A stretch of 64,000 nucleotides of DNA from Solea solea (GCF_958295425.1 NC_081151.1:13500606-13564605), one strand, 5' to 3'; counted from the first letter of the stretch, positions 1-12,128 are shown. Notes: generated by a model not told the origin, from the letters alone. Numbers and translations are program-made.

Positions 1-799
1 ATGTTAGCACGCTTAAGGAGAGTTATCTATACTTTGATGTTTTCTTCTCCACAAACCTCTGGACACCACAGTTGCACCTGTTCTGTATTCCAGTCCTGAA
101 CTTTTAACACGATAATAGAGATTAAAAAGCAGACAACATGGAGGGGGGAAAGGGAGCAAAACTAAAGCCATACATTTGTTAAAATCACAGCAGTAATAAA
201 GATTAAGTAGACATTAATGGCATCCTCAGTCATGCTCGTGTAGGTAATCTCTCTTCTTTTAAATCAAAATTAAATTTGGAGGGGAGGAACAAACAGGGGG
301 TGAGACTTTGGCGTAATATTTTAATCAAATTGTCATGAGTGAGTGGATACAATTAGGGAGGCTGTCAGTCACTGAGGCAGGGACCCTGTTGTTCAGAGAC
401 GAGACTGAGGAAGGTGTGGTGAGAGCAGGAGAGGCCACTGGTGATAACGGAAGGGTAAGTGAGAGGTTGACTGTTGGTCTGACCGACCGAGCAGCTCCTC
501 AACGCATAAATGTTTCTTTCCATCGGGTATTTGCAAAGGCAGTGGTGTTTTGCATGGAGATGCGCCCAAGTGTGTATGAGAGATGGGTTTGAGGCTTGAT
601 GAATAATGATAAAAAATCTGATGTCAACTGAAGACGTGAAAAACGAAATTGGTAGAAGATGCTAGAAGAAAAACATGCTAGGGATGGCAAGATTAAGACG
701 AGTGAAATGTCATATCATGTCAAATGTCTATACTTTATATGTTGTTGAATTTTTTCATAATGTTCGATATTGTACATTCATAGATGTGAAAATGATTAT
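1..799. other. Unique AT-rich DNA, no gene seen
   Basis: Short open frames (for example 335-592 plus) have no recognisable domain, no splice-site context and unremarkable composition, so I treat them as chance. No repeat family is recognised. Confidence 0.5.
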
Positions 800-893
800 T
801 TATTACCTTTATCTTGACTGTCTTTGCTGCTGTAAAAGTGTAAATGTCCCCTGTTGTGGGACGAACAAAGGATTATCTTATCTTAAAAGAAAC
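800..893 (+). mobile_element. Rex1-like LINE 3' tail
   Basis: The stretch ends with a 'GTGGGACGAACAAAGG' segment followed by a short ATCTTATCTTA tail, which is the style of 3' end I know from Rex1/Babar-type non-LTR retrotransposons of teleosts. Only the 3' untranslated end is present; no reverse transcriptase sequence precedes it. It is a typical dead, strongly 5'-truncated copy. Confidence 0.5.
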
Positions 894-1104
894 AAGCACA
901 GGCACAAGAAGAAGAAGAAATAGCAACAACACAGTTTGTGTAGATATTATATTATATTACTGAGAGCAGCTGCTTGAGACTGCTCTATGTTCTTTCCGTA
1001 ATTCTTTGTCATTCAAGCTATTTTTTTTAAGAATTAACATTTTAGTTGTAATTTACTTTTATAATTCATCTTTGTCATGCAATTTTAAATATAAACCAAT
1101 TTCA

Positions 1105-1335
1105 AATGTCAAACAAATTGAGCCTACCAGCTTCCACAATGTGCCCACAAAAGTTTCAGGAGTGAATATACAGATCAAAAATGGTCATTCAGCAGTTTGT
1201 GGGGATAACAACTTGATATCCCCACCTGCCCCTGAGCTGCCGCTGTATACACAGGTCTGATAGTATTGCTTGACAGAGTCTGTTTTCAGATGAAGGACAC
1301 GGCATACAAATATTGTTGCATCGTATCTTTTCAAA
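1105..1335 (+). mobile_element. Fragment of hAT-like element family R
   Basis: It shares the segments 'AAGTTTCAGGAGTGAAT', 'CTGTATACACAGGTCTGA' and 'CTTGACAGAGTCTGTTTTCAG' with copies at 14096-14168 (same strand) and 16985-17105 (opposite strand). About 90 bases lie between the first and second shared blocks, more than in the 17-kb copy, so family members differ by internal insertions or deletions. No terminal repeats are seen here. The hAT assignment is by resemblance of the family's ends, not proven. Confidence 0.45.
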
Positions 1336-2130
1336 AAGACCAACCAGGTGCAGAATAATAATATCAACTACAAGAAAAATGATGTGCTATAGCTTTAAAA
1401 GGTCCACTATGTGAGAGTGGCTCATCCATCTCACTTTCCAAAGCATTTCAGGGATTTCTAGTGGATGTAAATACTTTTTCACACTTCTGTCTTCCACTCT
1501 CTGTTCTGTTCCCTCCTTCCCCACTGATGTTTTGTACATATGGTTTATGTTGGTGTAGTTGTTCTTCTTTGTTGGTGTAGTACGCTTCTGCTTGGTTTGA
1601 CTGGTTTGTCTATTCAAGCTTAATTGCCCATTAAAATGTAAAATAATAAATTACTATGTAATGCAATTTATACTGATTAATTTGCCAATTTGTAAATAAT
1701 TGTGCTAATGGATATTTTTGTTGTACAATTAATTACAATGAAAAGCTTTATTACTATTTCTGTGACATCTGTGGTCCTCCACACTTACTTATGAATCATT
1801 AAGCATGCATTAGCATGTAAAAGAAAGGCAAAAACGACAGAAGAGAACAGCCCCTCTTGGTCCCACTTGCCTGGAGCTCCCAAAGTCCCTTGAAACGCCC
1901 CTGCTCAAACGTAACAAGGGCTCAAAAATTGTTCCTTCTCACATCAACATATGTTTGCATAATGTTAATTTCAGGCATACTTCTTGGTAATCATTTAGGT
2001 GCTTTGATTTTCTGTGGTATTGAATAATGAGTCATTATTGGTATGTGCCCATAAACGTATTGAAGTTTGGTACCCAACCCCCAACAGTTTTGAAATGGTC
2101 TAGATGTTCAGAGATTTCATTTTCACAAGA
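1336..2130. other. Unique DNA, no gene seen
   Basis: AT-rich sequence. No convincing exon, RNA gene or repeat recognised. Confidence 0.45.
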
Positions 2131-2484
2131 GGCAATCCTCTTTATGAGGGTCATGGGGGGCTGGATCCAATCCCGGCTGACATAGGGCAAAAGACGGGGT
2201 ACGGCCTGGACAGAACACCAGTCCATCACAGGCAAACTTACACCAACAACCATTTATTCTCTCATTCACACCCACAGTCAATTTAGAGTGTCCTGTTAAC
2301 CTAATCTGCATGTTTTTGGACTGTAGGAGAAACCAGAGAACCCGGACGGAACCCAGAAACACAAGGACAAAAAGCAAACTCCACACAGAAAGGCCATTGA
2401 TTGAATTGGGATCTGCACTGGTGACCTTCTTGCTGTGAGGCAACAAGGCAACAATGCTAGCCACTGATCCACCATGTGACCCAA
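2131..2484 (-). mobile_element. tRNA-headed SINE, family A, near full length
   Basis: Read on the minus strand it has, in order, a degenerate tRNA-like head, the body blocks for 'TGGAGTTTGC' and 'CCAAAAACATGCAGATTAGG', then the block rendering 'GGACTGGTGTTCTGTCC' and an end in a GATCC-type tail. The same body occurs on the plus strand at 27417, 30621, 34471 and 46698 and on the minus strand at 38601 and 42857. It is a very common teleost dispersed repeat; I do not recall its library name with certainty, and the body may be shared with an RTE-type LINE 3' end. Confidence 0.75.
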
Positions 2485-2840
2485 TGTTCACAATTATAGC
2501 TCCATTATGCAATACTCGAGCATACTTGAGCTATCTTATTGTTGAGCCCTGTTGTGTCTCAAAAAATGTAAAGCCTGTTTTAGCTAAAGAAAGAGATTTT
2601 CTTAGGAAGTAATTCCAGATAGCCACACTTTGAACTACTTCCTACCAATACCAAGTAGCATGTTATTTGCATCTTGTGTCTATTGTTGCATTTGGAATTT
2701 TTGATCATGACACACATGTTTTCAACAAACATCCTGAAATGGCAAATTGACATGCTAGTAAACAGGCCATGACTATGATGAGGAGTCTTCACAAATGTTT
2801 AAGTGCAACATATTTATATACAGGATTCAGTATTTACTAG
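2485..2840. other. Unique DNA, no gene seen
   Basis: Nothing recognised beyond short chance frames. Confidence 0.4.
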
Positions 2841-2925
2841 TGGATGGTTGTTGGTCTCTAAATGTGGCCGTGGTGGACCTGTCCAGGGTGTACTCCACCT
2901 TTTGCCCCATGTCCCTGAGCCATGA
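2841..2925 (+). mobile_element. SINE family A fragment
   Basis: It matches the 3' half of family A: 'GGATGGTTGTTGGTCTCTA', then 'GACCTGTCCAGGGTGTACTC' and 'TTGCCCCATGTC'. The head is absent. It lies about 350 bases from the larger minus-strand copy, in the opposite orientation. Confidence 0.6.
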
Positions 2926-5201
2926 TGCTCAACTCTTTCACACTGATCCCCTCATCACTTCTCTTTTTTCACATACTCTCTTTTGCATGAGCACTCTAAA
3001 GCCTAAACAAGTGTGAAACCAATCACTTATTAGCCCAGTTTGGGCCCAGGCAGACTTCCTACTCCATGTGCCCAAACACCATCTTTGTTAGCTGTGATCT
3101 GGGAGCACTGGGCTGACTGCTCATGGTGAAATAATCAATTTGTGGCACACCTAAAGAGGACCAGGGTTGGTTTCCCTTAATTGGGCCATTACTGGAGCAA
3201 GAGGCAGTGACTAACGAGAAAGGGGCTGTGTTATTATAAGCTAGACGCTACATTATTTTTCCCTCCACTGACTACATTGGCTGGTTTTCCACCCCTCAGT
3301 TACTAAGGAGCAAGCAGATTTTAGGTGGACAAGTTTAGTTGAAGTACTGTACTGTATCCATTAGGGATTCAACCATTCATGTGATTCGCTGATCTTATAT
3401 CTTCATATATAACAGATTATGTCCTCTTGTTACGTATTGGAGGCAGGTTCAAACATCATTGCTGCTTTATTTGTAAGAGTCAGTGCGTGTTTGTATCAAT
3501 AGAATGCACCTTCTCTCAATCACACCCTCACCACCAGCCTCATGTTGAATCTATGGTATGATTTATCGTATAAATTTGTCAGGGACAATTCATCACTCTG
3601 CGAGACAAGCTAAAGACCAGATTGATATGTTAGCACACACTGCGTGGACAGGTATCTCCTCCAACTAATTAAAAGACAACTGATGACAGAAGGAGTGTCT
3701 GATGCCAGGTGTGATGGTTCACACAGCAGAAAAAAAATTAACTCAAGCAAAACTGAAAGCAAAGCAGCATGTGACAATGAGAGAGACGTTTGAGCTGGCC
3801 AGATATTTCACTCCACGTTATGCTTCTCCAATTTATTAAGCTGCCACTTAAAGTGTGTATGCTACTACACTCTTGTAGTTGAGGTTTCAGCCACATTTTG
3901 ATTTGGCCTTTACTTAAGAACACAAAGGTAATTTTCCCCAAGCATGTTTACAGTTGTAAAACGGTTCAGTTCAGTTAAGTATGTTAAACATCCTATTACC
4001 ACTAACACAAAACCATTTTTCATCATTAGGATTCAATGAAATACGATTAATAGTAGGAATTTCAGCCATGAAGATTCATTAGATCAGTGTGTAATATGTG
4101 TCACAATTACACATTAATCTGAGGTATATTGTGGTTTAGAGGATGTACTTTCGTCCTAAATACATCATAACCGAGCAGCAAATTGTATCGTCTGAATTTC
4201 TGTTCATAGCCATATGAAAAGATTTATGCCATTTAGCCACTGTGTTTTACATTGTATGTGCTATCTGAGAGTGAATAGCACATAAACTTCACATTATCTT
4301 CACGACTGTCAGTGAAGATTTTCTAGATTCTTCTTGCAAACACAGACGCCAGCTATTCCTCTGTGTGTTACATGTAATATAACCTGAATGATAAACAGCC
4401 ATTGAGGAAAGTGCAGTAAACACCTGAGGCAAAGCAGTAAAAGTAAATGGTATGTCCTCTATGCTTATAGACCAGGCCATCAATCAGAAGGGAACTGGAA
4501 TTGTACATGTTCCCTTACAGGTTTGCACATAGTGGACATGGCAGTGGGTTTTTAAATGGATGGAAAATGGCTCTGTATGAGCACAAATTATGGTTGAAGA
4601 GCATTGCAGAATGACGTTTTACAATTAAAAACCTTCCCTCACTATAAATACCCAATGGTTCAGTAGTCAACCAAGTATCCCTTTTGGATGATTCATTTAC
4701 ATGTGATTTATGCCAGTCCCAACATGTAGCACCATTGTAGAAAGTTGTATGCCATGGGTCATTTCCAGTTGTCTAACAGTGGTAAAAGCAGTAAAAATAA
4801 TATATTTTTAAATGTATTCTCCCTCTGTAGGGGTTGCCACCAGGGATGTCAATTTAGAGTGTCCAATTAACAATGAGCAATGGGTAGGCCCTTTCTTCTA
4901 ACCCTAACCCAGCCGTTGACCTGGCGAGGATTTGAACTTGTAATCTGAGTGTATCTTTTAGGTGAGCCTTTTTTTAGTGACACAATCAGTTTTTTCTTTG
5001 TGTCCCCACTGGCACCCATGTTTTCAGTAAGAGTGAGCATCTGTGTCTCAGACTGGTCCTCATCTCCGGTGGTGCATCTCTCTGCTCTCAGTCTTAAGGT
5101 CCGGCAGTAAATATAGGAGAAACTTATCAATATCCCACAACACGTTATCCAATCAGGGACCAGAACGTTAAGCCAGATTTATACTTATTCATACTTGTGT
5201 T
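2926..5201. other. Mostly unique DNA; minor repeat trace
   Basis: No exon or RNA gene is supported. Around 4848-4872 a short block (TTTAGAGTGTCCAATTA) resembles a minus-strand family A SINE remnant, but it is too short to call alone. Confidence 0.4.
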
Positions 5202-5332
5202 GCAGGTGTGCATGTTTGACTGAATGACATGTGGCGAGTGAGCCTAGGTGGATCCTGGGAGCTGATTGGTCCTGCACAGAATGAATCCGTATAAGAGGCC
5301 TGAACACCCCAGCTGCAGTGGACTTCCTTAAA
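5202..5332 (-). repeat. Dispersed repeat D, copy 1 (inverted partner at 57212)
   Basis: On the minus strand this reads 'GGAAGTCCACTGCAGCTGGG', 'GTTCAGGCC', 'CAGCTCCCAGGATCCACCTA', 'ACATGCACACCTGCAAC', matching 57212-57323 on the plus strand in the same order. This copy has about 17 extra bases before the CAGCTCCCAG block. The class is unknown; the TTATAC/CCGTATAAGAGG context could be promoter-like, but that is inference. Confidence 0.6.
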
Positions 5333-5349
5333 CCATTCATTGAAAGTGA

Positions 5350-5370
5350 AAAAAAAAAAAAAAAAAAAAG
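5350..5370. repeat. Poly-A tract
   Basis: An uninterrupted run of about 20 A follows repeat D copy 1. It lies upstream of the repeat when D is read on the minus strand, so it is not a retroposon tail of D in that orientation. Confidence 0.85.
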
Positions 5371-8300
5371 AAATATAATCTAATAATCTAATCAGGGTAT
5401 TTGATGAATCATCAGATATTAGCATTCTTGTGTGGTGATCGGGCTGTTTTATTGAATAGTCCAGGGAGAAAGAGAGGCATCTTATCTTAGTGCTCAAACA
5501 AGATTGAGATTCTTGTATCCAGACAAAAAATCATATCAAATATCTACAAATGCATATCAAGCCTCTTCAACAATGTTATATTCTGTTATCCTTTATCTTC
5601 TCTGCTTTTACAAAAACAAAAAACAAAAACTATCTGTACAACATCACACAGGTTCTGTTTTATCAATTATGGTATTTTCTATTATGCAGAATGTTATTAA
5701 TAATCATCCTCTTTATTAATGTGTTGTTTTCTGAGGGGTCTGAGCTGGTGGTGGTGGGGCGGGGATGGGGGAGCCTGTCATTTGTCAACATCATGGGACT
5801 GTGCATCACATTGAGCTCCAGCAAACCTCTAGCACTTAATCAGCAGGTTAAAATGCTCAGCCTCTGAGTGAGAGGTACAGGCTGTTTCAGCTCATTCACA
5901 AATTGTGCACATATTACATTTCCTGTTGCCCAGGTGTTGGTCGTTCCATCCCATGCCCTCCATGTGCCCTTTAATGATATCAGGGCATACTCTTGGGGGA
6001 AGTGTAGGAGTGAGAGATGCTATTATGTCCAGAAGAGTTATGCTTCTCTCGCTGTTCCCTGTTCCTACACTTGATCTCTCTCTACTGACATTTTCTCTCT
6101 CTCTGTTTCCAACCCCTTCCCACCTCTAGCCTTTATCTGCCTTGTCATTGTAGTTCACTCCCTCCATATTCCTCTGTCTGTCTTCCTTACCCTCTTCCTT
6201 TTGGTCGTCCTCATCTTTGTCCTTCCTCTCTCTGTCTGCCACCACTATTGTAGGGGAACCAGAGACTCTGTGAAAAATAACTGCCAGTGTGTGCGCGCGC
6301 GTGTGTGTGTGTGTGCATACATGCTTGCCTGCTTGTGCTCTGGCAATATGCTCTCACTCAATCAGATTTGCATAAGTAACCTCTCAGCAGGCCTGCTCCA
6401 CTGGCCAGGTGCGTTGCTCTATTTGCATATAGAACTGTGAGGCTCCCCAGAGTCACTTTAGACTCCAGTGACTGCTGAGTGAGCCCACATGAAATGTGAA
6501 TTAAAAACCCTCCACCTGACACCCTCCCTCCATCCCTGCCCATCTACCTGCCTACTCTATACCTCCCTGCATCTCTTCTATCTTCTTCATCCATCTCCTC
6601 TCTACTTGGAAGGCTACCTCCATCTCTACCACCTCTCCAGCTATCATCATGACCACCTATTTCCATTCAGACATATCTGCGGTGCCCTCTCATCTAAATA
6701 ATGACCAGATTGGTTGTGCAGTTTATTCTTCATCTGGCAAAACAATTATACATCAAATTCCAAATATTTGTTCTGAAAATGTCAACCATTTTGTCTTTGG
6801 GTTTTTGTCAGACGTTATGCAGTAATTTAATTCACTATACAAACTACACACTTGTAAATTCAGTGAGTTGAGGATTTCAACTTAAACAATGAAGTAGCCT
6901 ATTATTACACAATGAGGCACGAGTGTAATTCTGTCGCGGAGGAGTTTGGGCTGAACTAAGCAGTCAAGAAGGAATTTCTGCAACGGCCTTGTTTGTGCAT
7001 CATGAAAACCTAGAGCTTCATCGGCAATAATTCAAAACCAAAAATCTCAACATAAATTTCTTCAATGGCAATTTAACAAACTCAGTATATAGCTATATTG
7101 TTTATACATTGTCCACACACACGTTGAGGCATTGCACAAAATTACTTAGAATGTTGTCAAATCAGATTTATGAATTGTGGTGTTCTGCATGCAGAAATGA
7201 CTGCTGTCAAACTAAAAGCTAGAGCATCCAGAGTAAAATGTGACCAACAGCTTGTATCAGGTAATGCATCACTAATTTTAACCCTAACCAATTTTACTAA
7301 CCCTAACCCTAGGGCCAAGTTCTTAGCATTCCAGTTCAGAAGTTGGAAAAATAACATCTCAGGTCAGACAATATTAGCAATACTAGTCGATAACAATGGT
7401 AGTTTATAGTAATGTTGTAGTGTAGCAACATGTCTATGGTTAAAAATGAAAAATAACTGATTTACTGTGAAACAAATATGACAGTAGTGCTATTAACAGT
7501 AAAAGTCACAGTGTTTGTGTGGTAGCAGTCATCTTAGAATCACATGTTGGTGGTTGAAAATCCGAGTTCTGCCTACAAATTAAAATGCACCATGCTTTTC
7601 AGTTGAGTCGTGAGATTTGAACTCAAGTGAGTGAAGAGAATTCCATGTCATGATTCAAATGACCTGGTATCAGTGATGCAAAACTTGCATTTATTCATCT
7701 GTTTTTATTTAATTTGAATGTAAAGTCTTCATGCAATGGAACAATTTTTGCAATATTGGCCAAGATTACTATATACTGTTCTTAAGCCAGGCAAAAATAT
7801 GTAAGAGATCATTAAACCTTAGCCAAACATCATGCAGAGACAGTTACAATAGCACACCACTTTCACCTCCTTCCTCGAAAGTACTGTTAGAGAGATATTG
7901 AAATGTATGCTCTGCTCTTTTCACATGCCATGACAGCTCCACTGAAATTGGCTCACTGGATCTCAGCAGTGTCCCATTTCTGCAGGATAAAACTTGTAAA
8001 ACAGTTAATTTTAATACATGGAAAACTCACAGCTTACTACAGACCAGGCGAGAATGCATAATGTCCCTGGCTGTGAGCTTGACCTCGACTTAAGGGTGTC
8101 CCTAACTAAGGGCTATTTGGTGAAAAAAAACGAGGAAAAAAAAACACTGGCTGTACTCTGTCATTTGTACTTTCTTATATGTTAATGCATCTAGGAATTT
8201 ATTCTAAGACCCTTGGAGAAAAATAAGGGGAGCCACAAGGGAATACCAATGGCTGAGCAATATCCTTTTTCCATGAACAGAGGAAATTGTTCAGTGACCC

Positions 8301-8967
8301 TTTGAGGTCTAGCACATTTGAATATGTGTGTTGTCCCTGTCTCTAGCCTAATCAGAACAGATTGAGTCATGGCCAAAAACACAACAAGGGTGGTTCAGTA
8401 AAATGAAATGCATTTGTTCTGGGCCCCTTGATAGAAGTACACGTTCAACAAGCTACGCTTGCCAACTCGTTTGCATATCACAATTCTCAAAGACGAAGAA
8501 AAGGAATGCGGATAAAGTGTGAAAATTGAATAATTGAAGCAAACGGCTAAAGTGGACACTAGGTGGATTTGCATTAGTCTGTTTTTCTGCACATTTTCGA
8601 TGTGTGTATAAAAAAACCCCTGAATGGATAGACAGAAGATTAAAAAAAGTCTAAAAATATCACATACAAGTTTTATGCTTGAGGGAGGTGGAAAAAAGGC
8701 AAATTACAATGCAAAAAGATGAAGCAAATAAAGGATGACATTTAGAAGTCATGTGACTGACACTTTACTCCAATTGCAAAATTGTGGAAATGGTAAGTGA
8801 AAGGAGGAATGTGTGGACTGATGAAGAAACCACCACATTCCTCCACTCAGTCCAAGATGCAGTTATTATGCCAGATGGAAACAGCAAAGAAACGCTACCA
8901 TGTACAAACAGCTACTGTTATCGAACAGCACTTATCCTTCTGTGGTGACACAAACCGTTCAGGGGAG
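5371..8967. other. Mostly unique DNA with a (GT)n and a telomere-like trace
   Basis: Contains a GCGCGCGTGTGTGTGTGTGTG microsatellite near 6294-6315, a pyrimidine-rich block at 6060-6250 and 6520-6640, and interspersed CCCTAACC units at 7279-7311. The segment around 6350-6440 (with ATTTGCAT-type octamers) is non-repetitive and could be regulatory. Open frames here show no recognised domains. Confidence 0.45.
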
Positions 8968-8974
8968 CAACTAC
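8968..8974 (+). repeat. Candidate target-site duplication, left (CAACTAC)
   Basis: Identical to 12122-12128, flanking the LINE exactly at its 3' tail. Seven bases is short, so chance is possible. Confidence 0.4.
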
Positions 8975-11900
8975 GTACGTTCAAGATGGCGGCGCAGACG
9001 CATGCAGCGGCTTTGCTCTCTCCGTGGTGGTTCGTGTTTGTCTTGTTCGTCTTCCCTTCCGTGTCTTTTGTGACAACGAACACTTTGATTTACGACCGGT
9101 TTGACCTTATACGGATTGGGACATTCTACGGTGAGCTAGACGCTGCTAAATCTCATCGTTTTGATCTCCCGCACGAGATCACTCTACCAGCGGGGAACCC
9201 GTGGATTACCTTACCGGGGCGGAGACGCAGGAGACGGCGCAGGGAACGGCGCCAGAAGCGAGGCAGCAGGGGGGGCATTAAGGTCCGACTTCGGAGAGCC
9301 CCACACAGACCAGGGCTCCCAAGCCTCTTCCTGACCAACGCCAGATCGCTCGGCAACAAGTTGGACGAGTTGGCGCTGACCATCGACGCTCGGAGAACAA
9401 CTACAGACTGTTCGCTGGTGGTGATCACAGAGACCTGGCTACATGCGGGGATCCCAGACGAGGCCATTATTCTGGCAGGACGCACAGCGCACCGGGCTGA
9501 CAGGAACCGTAACTCCGGTAAAAGCAGGGGTGGAGGAGTCTGCATCTACTCTAACAACAGATGGTGCACAAACGCCACAGTGACTGAAAGACACTGCTCA
9601 CCAGATCTGGAGTTTGTTACCCTGAGATGCCGACCATTTTACTTGCCACGTGAGTTTACTGTTGTTTTTGTTTTGGCAGTCTATATTCCACCAAGCGCAA
9701 ATGCCAGCGCAGCTTTGAGCATTCTGCTAAAAACTATTGGAGATCTTCAGTCTGTACACCCGGATGTGATTTTTATTGTGGCAGGAGACTTTAATCATGT
9801 AAACATGCGGTCCGTCCTCCCCAATTTCCATCAGCACGTTACATGTCCAACTAGGGAGGGCAAAACACTGGACCATGTGTACAGCAATGTTAAAGGAGCA
9901 TATAAAGTCTCTGCCCTGCCCCACCTCGGCCAGTCTGACCACCTCTCTCTCCTGCTTACCCCGGCTTACAGACCTGTCATCAAAACATCTGTGCCTACAG
10001 TGAGAACCATAAAGTCCTGGCCTACTGATGCCATCTTACAACTGCAGGACTGCTTTGAGCTCACTGACTGGACACTGTTCTCACAGCAGGATCTTGAAGG
10101 CTATACATCCACTGTACTGCATTATATATCATTCTGTATTGATAATGTTACTGTTGAGAAGCAGACCAGGCATTATCAAAACAACAAAGTGTGGATGAAC
10201 AGAGATGTCAAGCTGCTGCTGAGGGATCGAGATACTGCCTTCCGCTCTGGCAACAGGGAGCTATACAATGTTGCCAGATCCAACCTAAAGAAGGGAATCA
10301 AAGAGGCAAAAGCAGCATACAGGAGGAAGATCGAGGAACACTTCAACGAGGGGGACCCCCGGCGTGTCTGGCAGGGCATTCAACAAATAACAAACTACAG
10401 GGGAACAAGGGATCATGACATCAGCACCAGCAGCAACCTGGCTGAGGAGCTCAACCACTTCTTCACACGCTATGAGGTGAGCGGGAATGAGACTGACCCC
10501 ACACCACCCCCATGCACAAACACCCCAACACTCTCTGTTAGCACAGAGGAGGTAAGGCAGGTGTTCTGCAGGGTAAATCCCAGGAAAGCAGCTGGCCCGG
10601 ACAGGATTCCAGGGAGAGTACTGAGAGACTGCGCTTACCAGCTGGCAGACGCTCTTACCCCCATCTTTAACCTCTCCCTTTCCACCTGCACTGTCCCAAA
10701 ATGCCTGAAATCTGCCACCATAGTCCCGGTCCCCAAGAAAACAGTTATGAGCAGCCTAAATGACTACAGACCTGTGGCGCTCACTTCCACTGTGATGAAG
10801 TGTTTTGAAAGACTGTTGCTAAAAAACATCAAAGCCTCTCTCCCCCCCAGCCTTGACCGGCACCAGTTTGCGTACAGGGCTAACAGATCCACCGCAGATG
10901 CCATCAACACAGCCCTCCACAACATACTGACACACCTTGAACACCCTGGCACCTACGCAAGACTGCTGTTTCTGGACTTCAGCTCTGCATTCAACTGCAT
11001 CATCCCCAGCCAGCTGGTGTCCAAGTTACTCAGCCTGGGCATCAACCAGAACATCTGCAGCTGGATCAGAGACTTTCTGACAGACCGCCCTCAGTCAGTG
11101 CGGATGGGCCCTCACCACTCATCAGTCCTCACACTCAGCACAGGGGCCCCCCAGGGCTGTGTGCTGAGTCCGCTACTGTACATACTGTACACCTACGACT
11201 GTACACCGTCACACAACAACAACATCTTTGTCAAATTTGCTGACGACACTACAGTAGTGGGGCTCATCCACAACAACGATGAGTCTGCTTACAGAGACGA
11301 CATCCATAAACTCATCACCTGGTGCTCCACAAACAACCTGGCCCTCAACTCCTCCAAAACCAAGGAAATGTTGATTGACTTCCGCAGGAAAAGAACAGAC
11401 CCTGCCCCTGTCCACATCAGAGGAGATGTAGTGGAGAGGGTCAGTGACTTCAAGTTCCTCGGAACACACATCTCCTGTGACCTCACCTGGTCCACTAACA
11501 TCTCTGCCCTGGCGAAGAAAGGTCAACAGCGCCTGTACTTTCTAAGAACAATGAGGAAAGCCAATCTGCCTCAGAAACTGCTCCAGACATTTTACACCTG
11601 TGCCATACAAAGCATCATCACATACAACATCATAGTGTGGTTCAACAGTTGTACTGCGGCTGACAGAAAAGCCCTGGACAGAGTCAGGAAGTCAGCCCAG
11701 AAAATAACACACACACAACTGCCGTCACTTTTTGACATACACCACACCAGATGCCAACAACGAGCACAAAACATAATCAAGGACAGTTTCCACCCAGGCC
11801 ACTCCTTGTTCTCGCTGCTGCCCTCCGGGAGGCGCTACAGATCATCACGGTCCCACACATCCAGGCTGACCAACAGCTTCTACCCCAGCGCCATCAGGCA

Positions 11901-12121
11901 ACTGAACTCTTGCACATAGTTGTCTGCCCACACTGACTGACACTGAAAACACTGACTGCACTTTAAAAATTGACTGTGCACTTTAGGAAGCTGTGCAATA
12001 TTGAATTTTACTGTCTTATTGTTGTTGATTGTGTGTATGTCTTTTTAAACCACATGGAGGTTTGCATTTTAAATTTCGTTTGTACCTTGGTATAAATGAC
12101 AATAAAAGGATTCAATTCAAT
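8975..12121 (+). mobile_element. Near-full-length L2-type LINE
   Basis: A non-LTR retrotransposon of the L2 clade as found in teleosts. It has one long ORF encoding an AP endonuclease followed by reverse transcriptase, a short 3' UTR with AATAAA, and an end in ATTCAATTCAAT, the short tandem tail typical of L2. The heptamer CAACTAC occurs just before the 5' end (8968-8974) and just after the tail (12122-12128), a candidate target-site duplication. The boundary at the 5' side is chosen from that heptamer and from the GATGGCGGCG start region. No ORF1 is seen. Confidence 0.8.
8986..11919 (+). CDS. L2-type LINE ORF2: AP endonuclease plus reverse transcriptase
   Basis: Encodes 977 residues without a stop. 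The open frame extends upstream to 8797, but I chose ATG 8986 because it is the first Met inside the element and begins a typical MAAQTHAAALL N-terminus. Residues 1-30 are hydrophobic, then an Arg-rich stretch lies near 80-92. The endonuclease domain (about 115-320) shows NARS, ETWL (Glu149), GDFN (Asp268), LDHVYSN and SDH (317-319). The reverse transcriptase (about 540-820) shows NDYRPV (592-597), LDFSSAFN (catalytic Asp664), TGAPQGCVLSPLL (from 719) and FADD (751-754, catalytic Asp pair). The C-terminal region follows with WSTNISAL and a basic tail. Such proteins nick DNA and copy the element's own RNA at the nick. All key catalytic residues that I can identify are present, so this copy looks young. 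It is not a host gene. Confidence 0.9.
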   Translation: MAAQTHAAALLSPWWFVFVLFVFPSVSFVTTNTLIYDRFDLIRIGTFYGELDAAKSHRFDLPHEITLPAGNPWITLPGRRRRRRRRERRQKRGSRGGIKVRLRRAPHRPGLPSLFLTNARSLGNKLDELALTIDARRTTTDCSLVVITETWLHAGIPDEAIILAGRTAHRADRNRNSGKSRGGGVCIYSNNRWCTNATVTERHCSPDLEFVTLRCRPFYLPREFTVVFVLAVYIPPSANASAALSILLKTIGDLQSVHPDVIFIVAGDFNHVNMRSVLPNFHQHVTCPTREGKTLDHVYSNVKGAYKVSALPHLGQSDHLSLLLTPAYRPVIKTSVPTVRTIKSWPTDAILQLQDCFELTDWTLFSQQDLEGYTSTVLHYISFCIDNVTVEKQTRHYQNNKVWMNRDVKLLLRDRDTAFRSGNRELYNVARSNLKKGIKEAKAAYRRKIEEHFNEGDPRRVWQGIQQITNYRGTRDHDISTSSNLAEELNHFFTRYEVSGNETDPTPPPCTNTPTLSVSTEEVRQVFCRVNPRKAAGPDRIPGRVLRDCAYQLADALTPIFNLSLSTCTVPKCLKSATIVPVPKKTVMSSLNDYRPVALTSTVMKCFERLLLKNIKASLPPSLDRHQFAYRANRSTADAINTALHNILTHLEHPGTYARLLFLDFSSAFNCIIPSQLVSKLLSLGINQNICSWIRDFLTDRPQSVRMGPHHSSVLTLSTGAPQGCVLSPLLYILYTYDCTPSHNNNIFVKFADDTTVVGLIHNNDESAYRDDIHKLITWCSTNNLALNSSKTKEMLIDFRRKRTDPAPVHIRGDVVERVSDFKFLGTHISCDLTWSTNISALAKKGQQRLYFLRTMRKANLPQKLLQTFYTCAIQSIITYNIIVWFNSCTAADRKALDRVRKSAQKITHTQLPSLFDIHHTRCQQRAQNIIKDSFHPGHSLFSLLPSGRRYRSSRSHTSRLTNSFYPSAIRQLNSCT

Positions 12122-12128
12122 CAACTAC
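12122..12128 (+). repeat. Candidate target-site duplication, right (CAACTAC)
   Basis: Directly follows the ATTCAATTCAAT tail of the LINE and equals 8968-8974. Confidence 0.4.

Noticed and set aside
2123..2512. 129-codon minus-strand open frame
   Set aside because: Entirely inside a family A SINE.
7279..7311. Interstitial telomere repeat
   Set aside because: Only a few CCCTAA-like units with interruptions; similar words occur in repeat G and are common in fish dispersed repeats.
8797..8985. Upstream extension of the LINE ORF to Met 8797
   Set aside because: It lies outside the candidate target duplication and the typical element start; the in-frame extension is chance flanking DNA.
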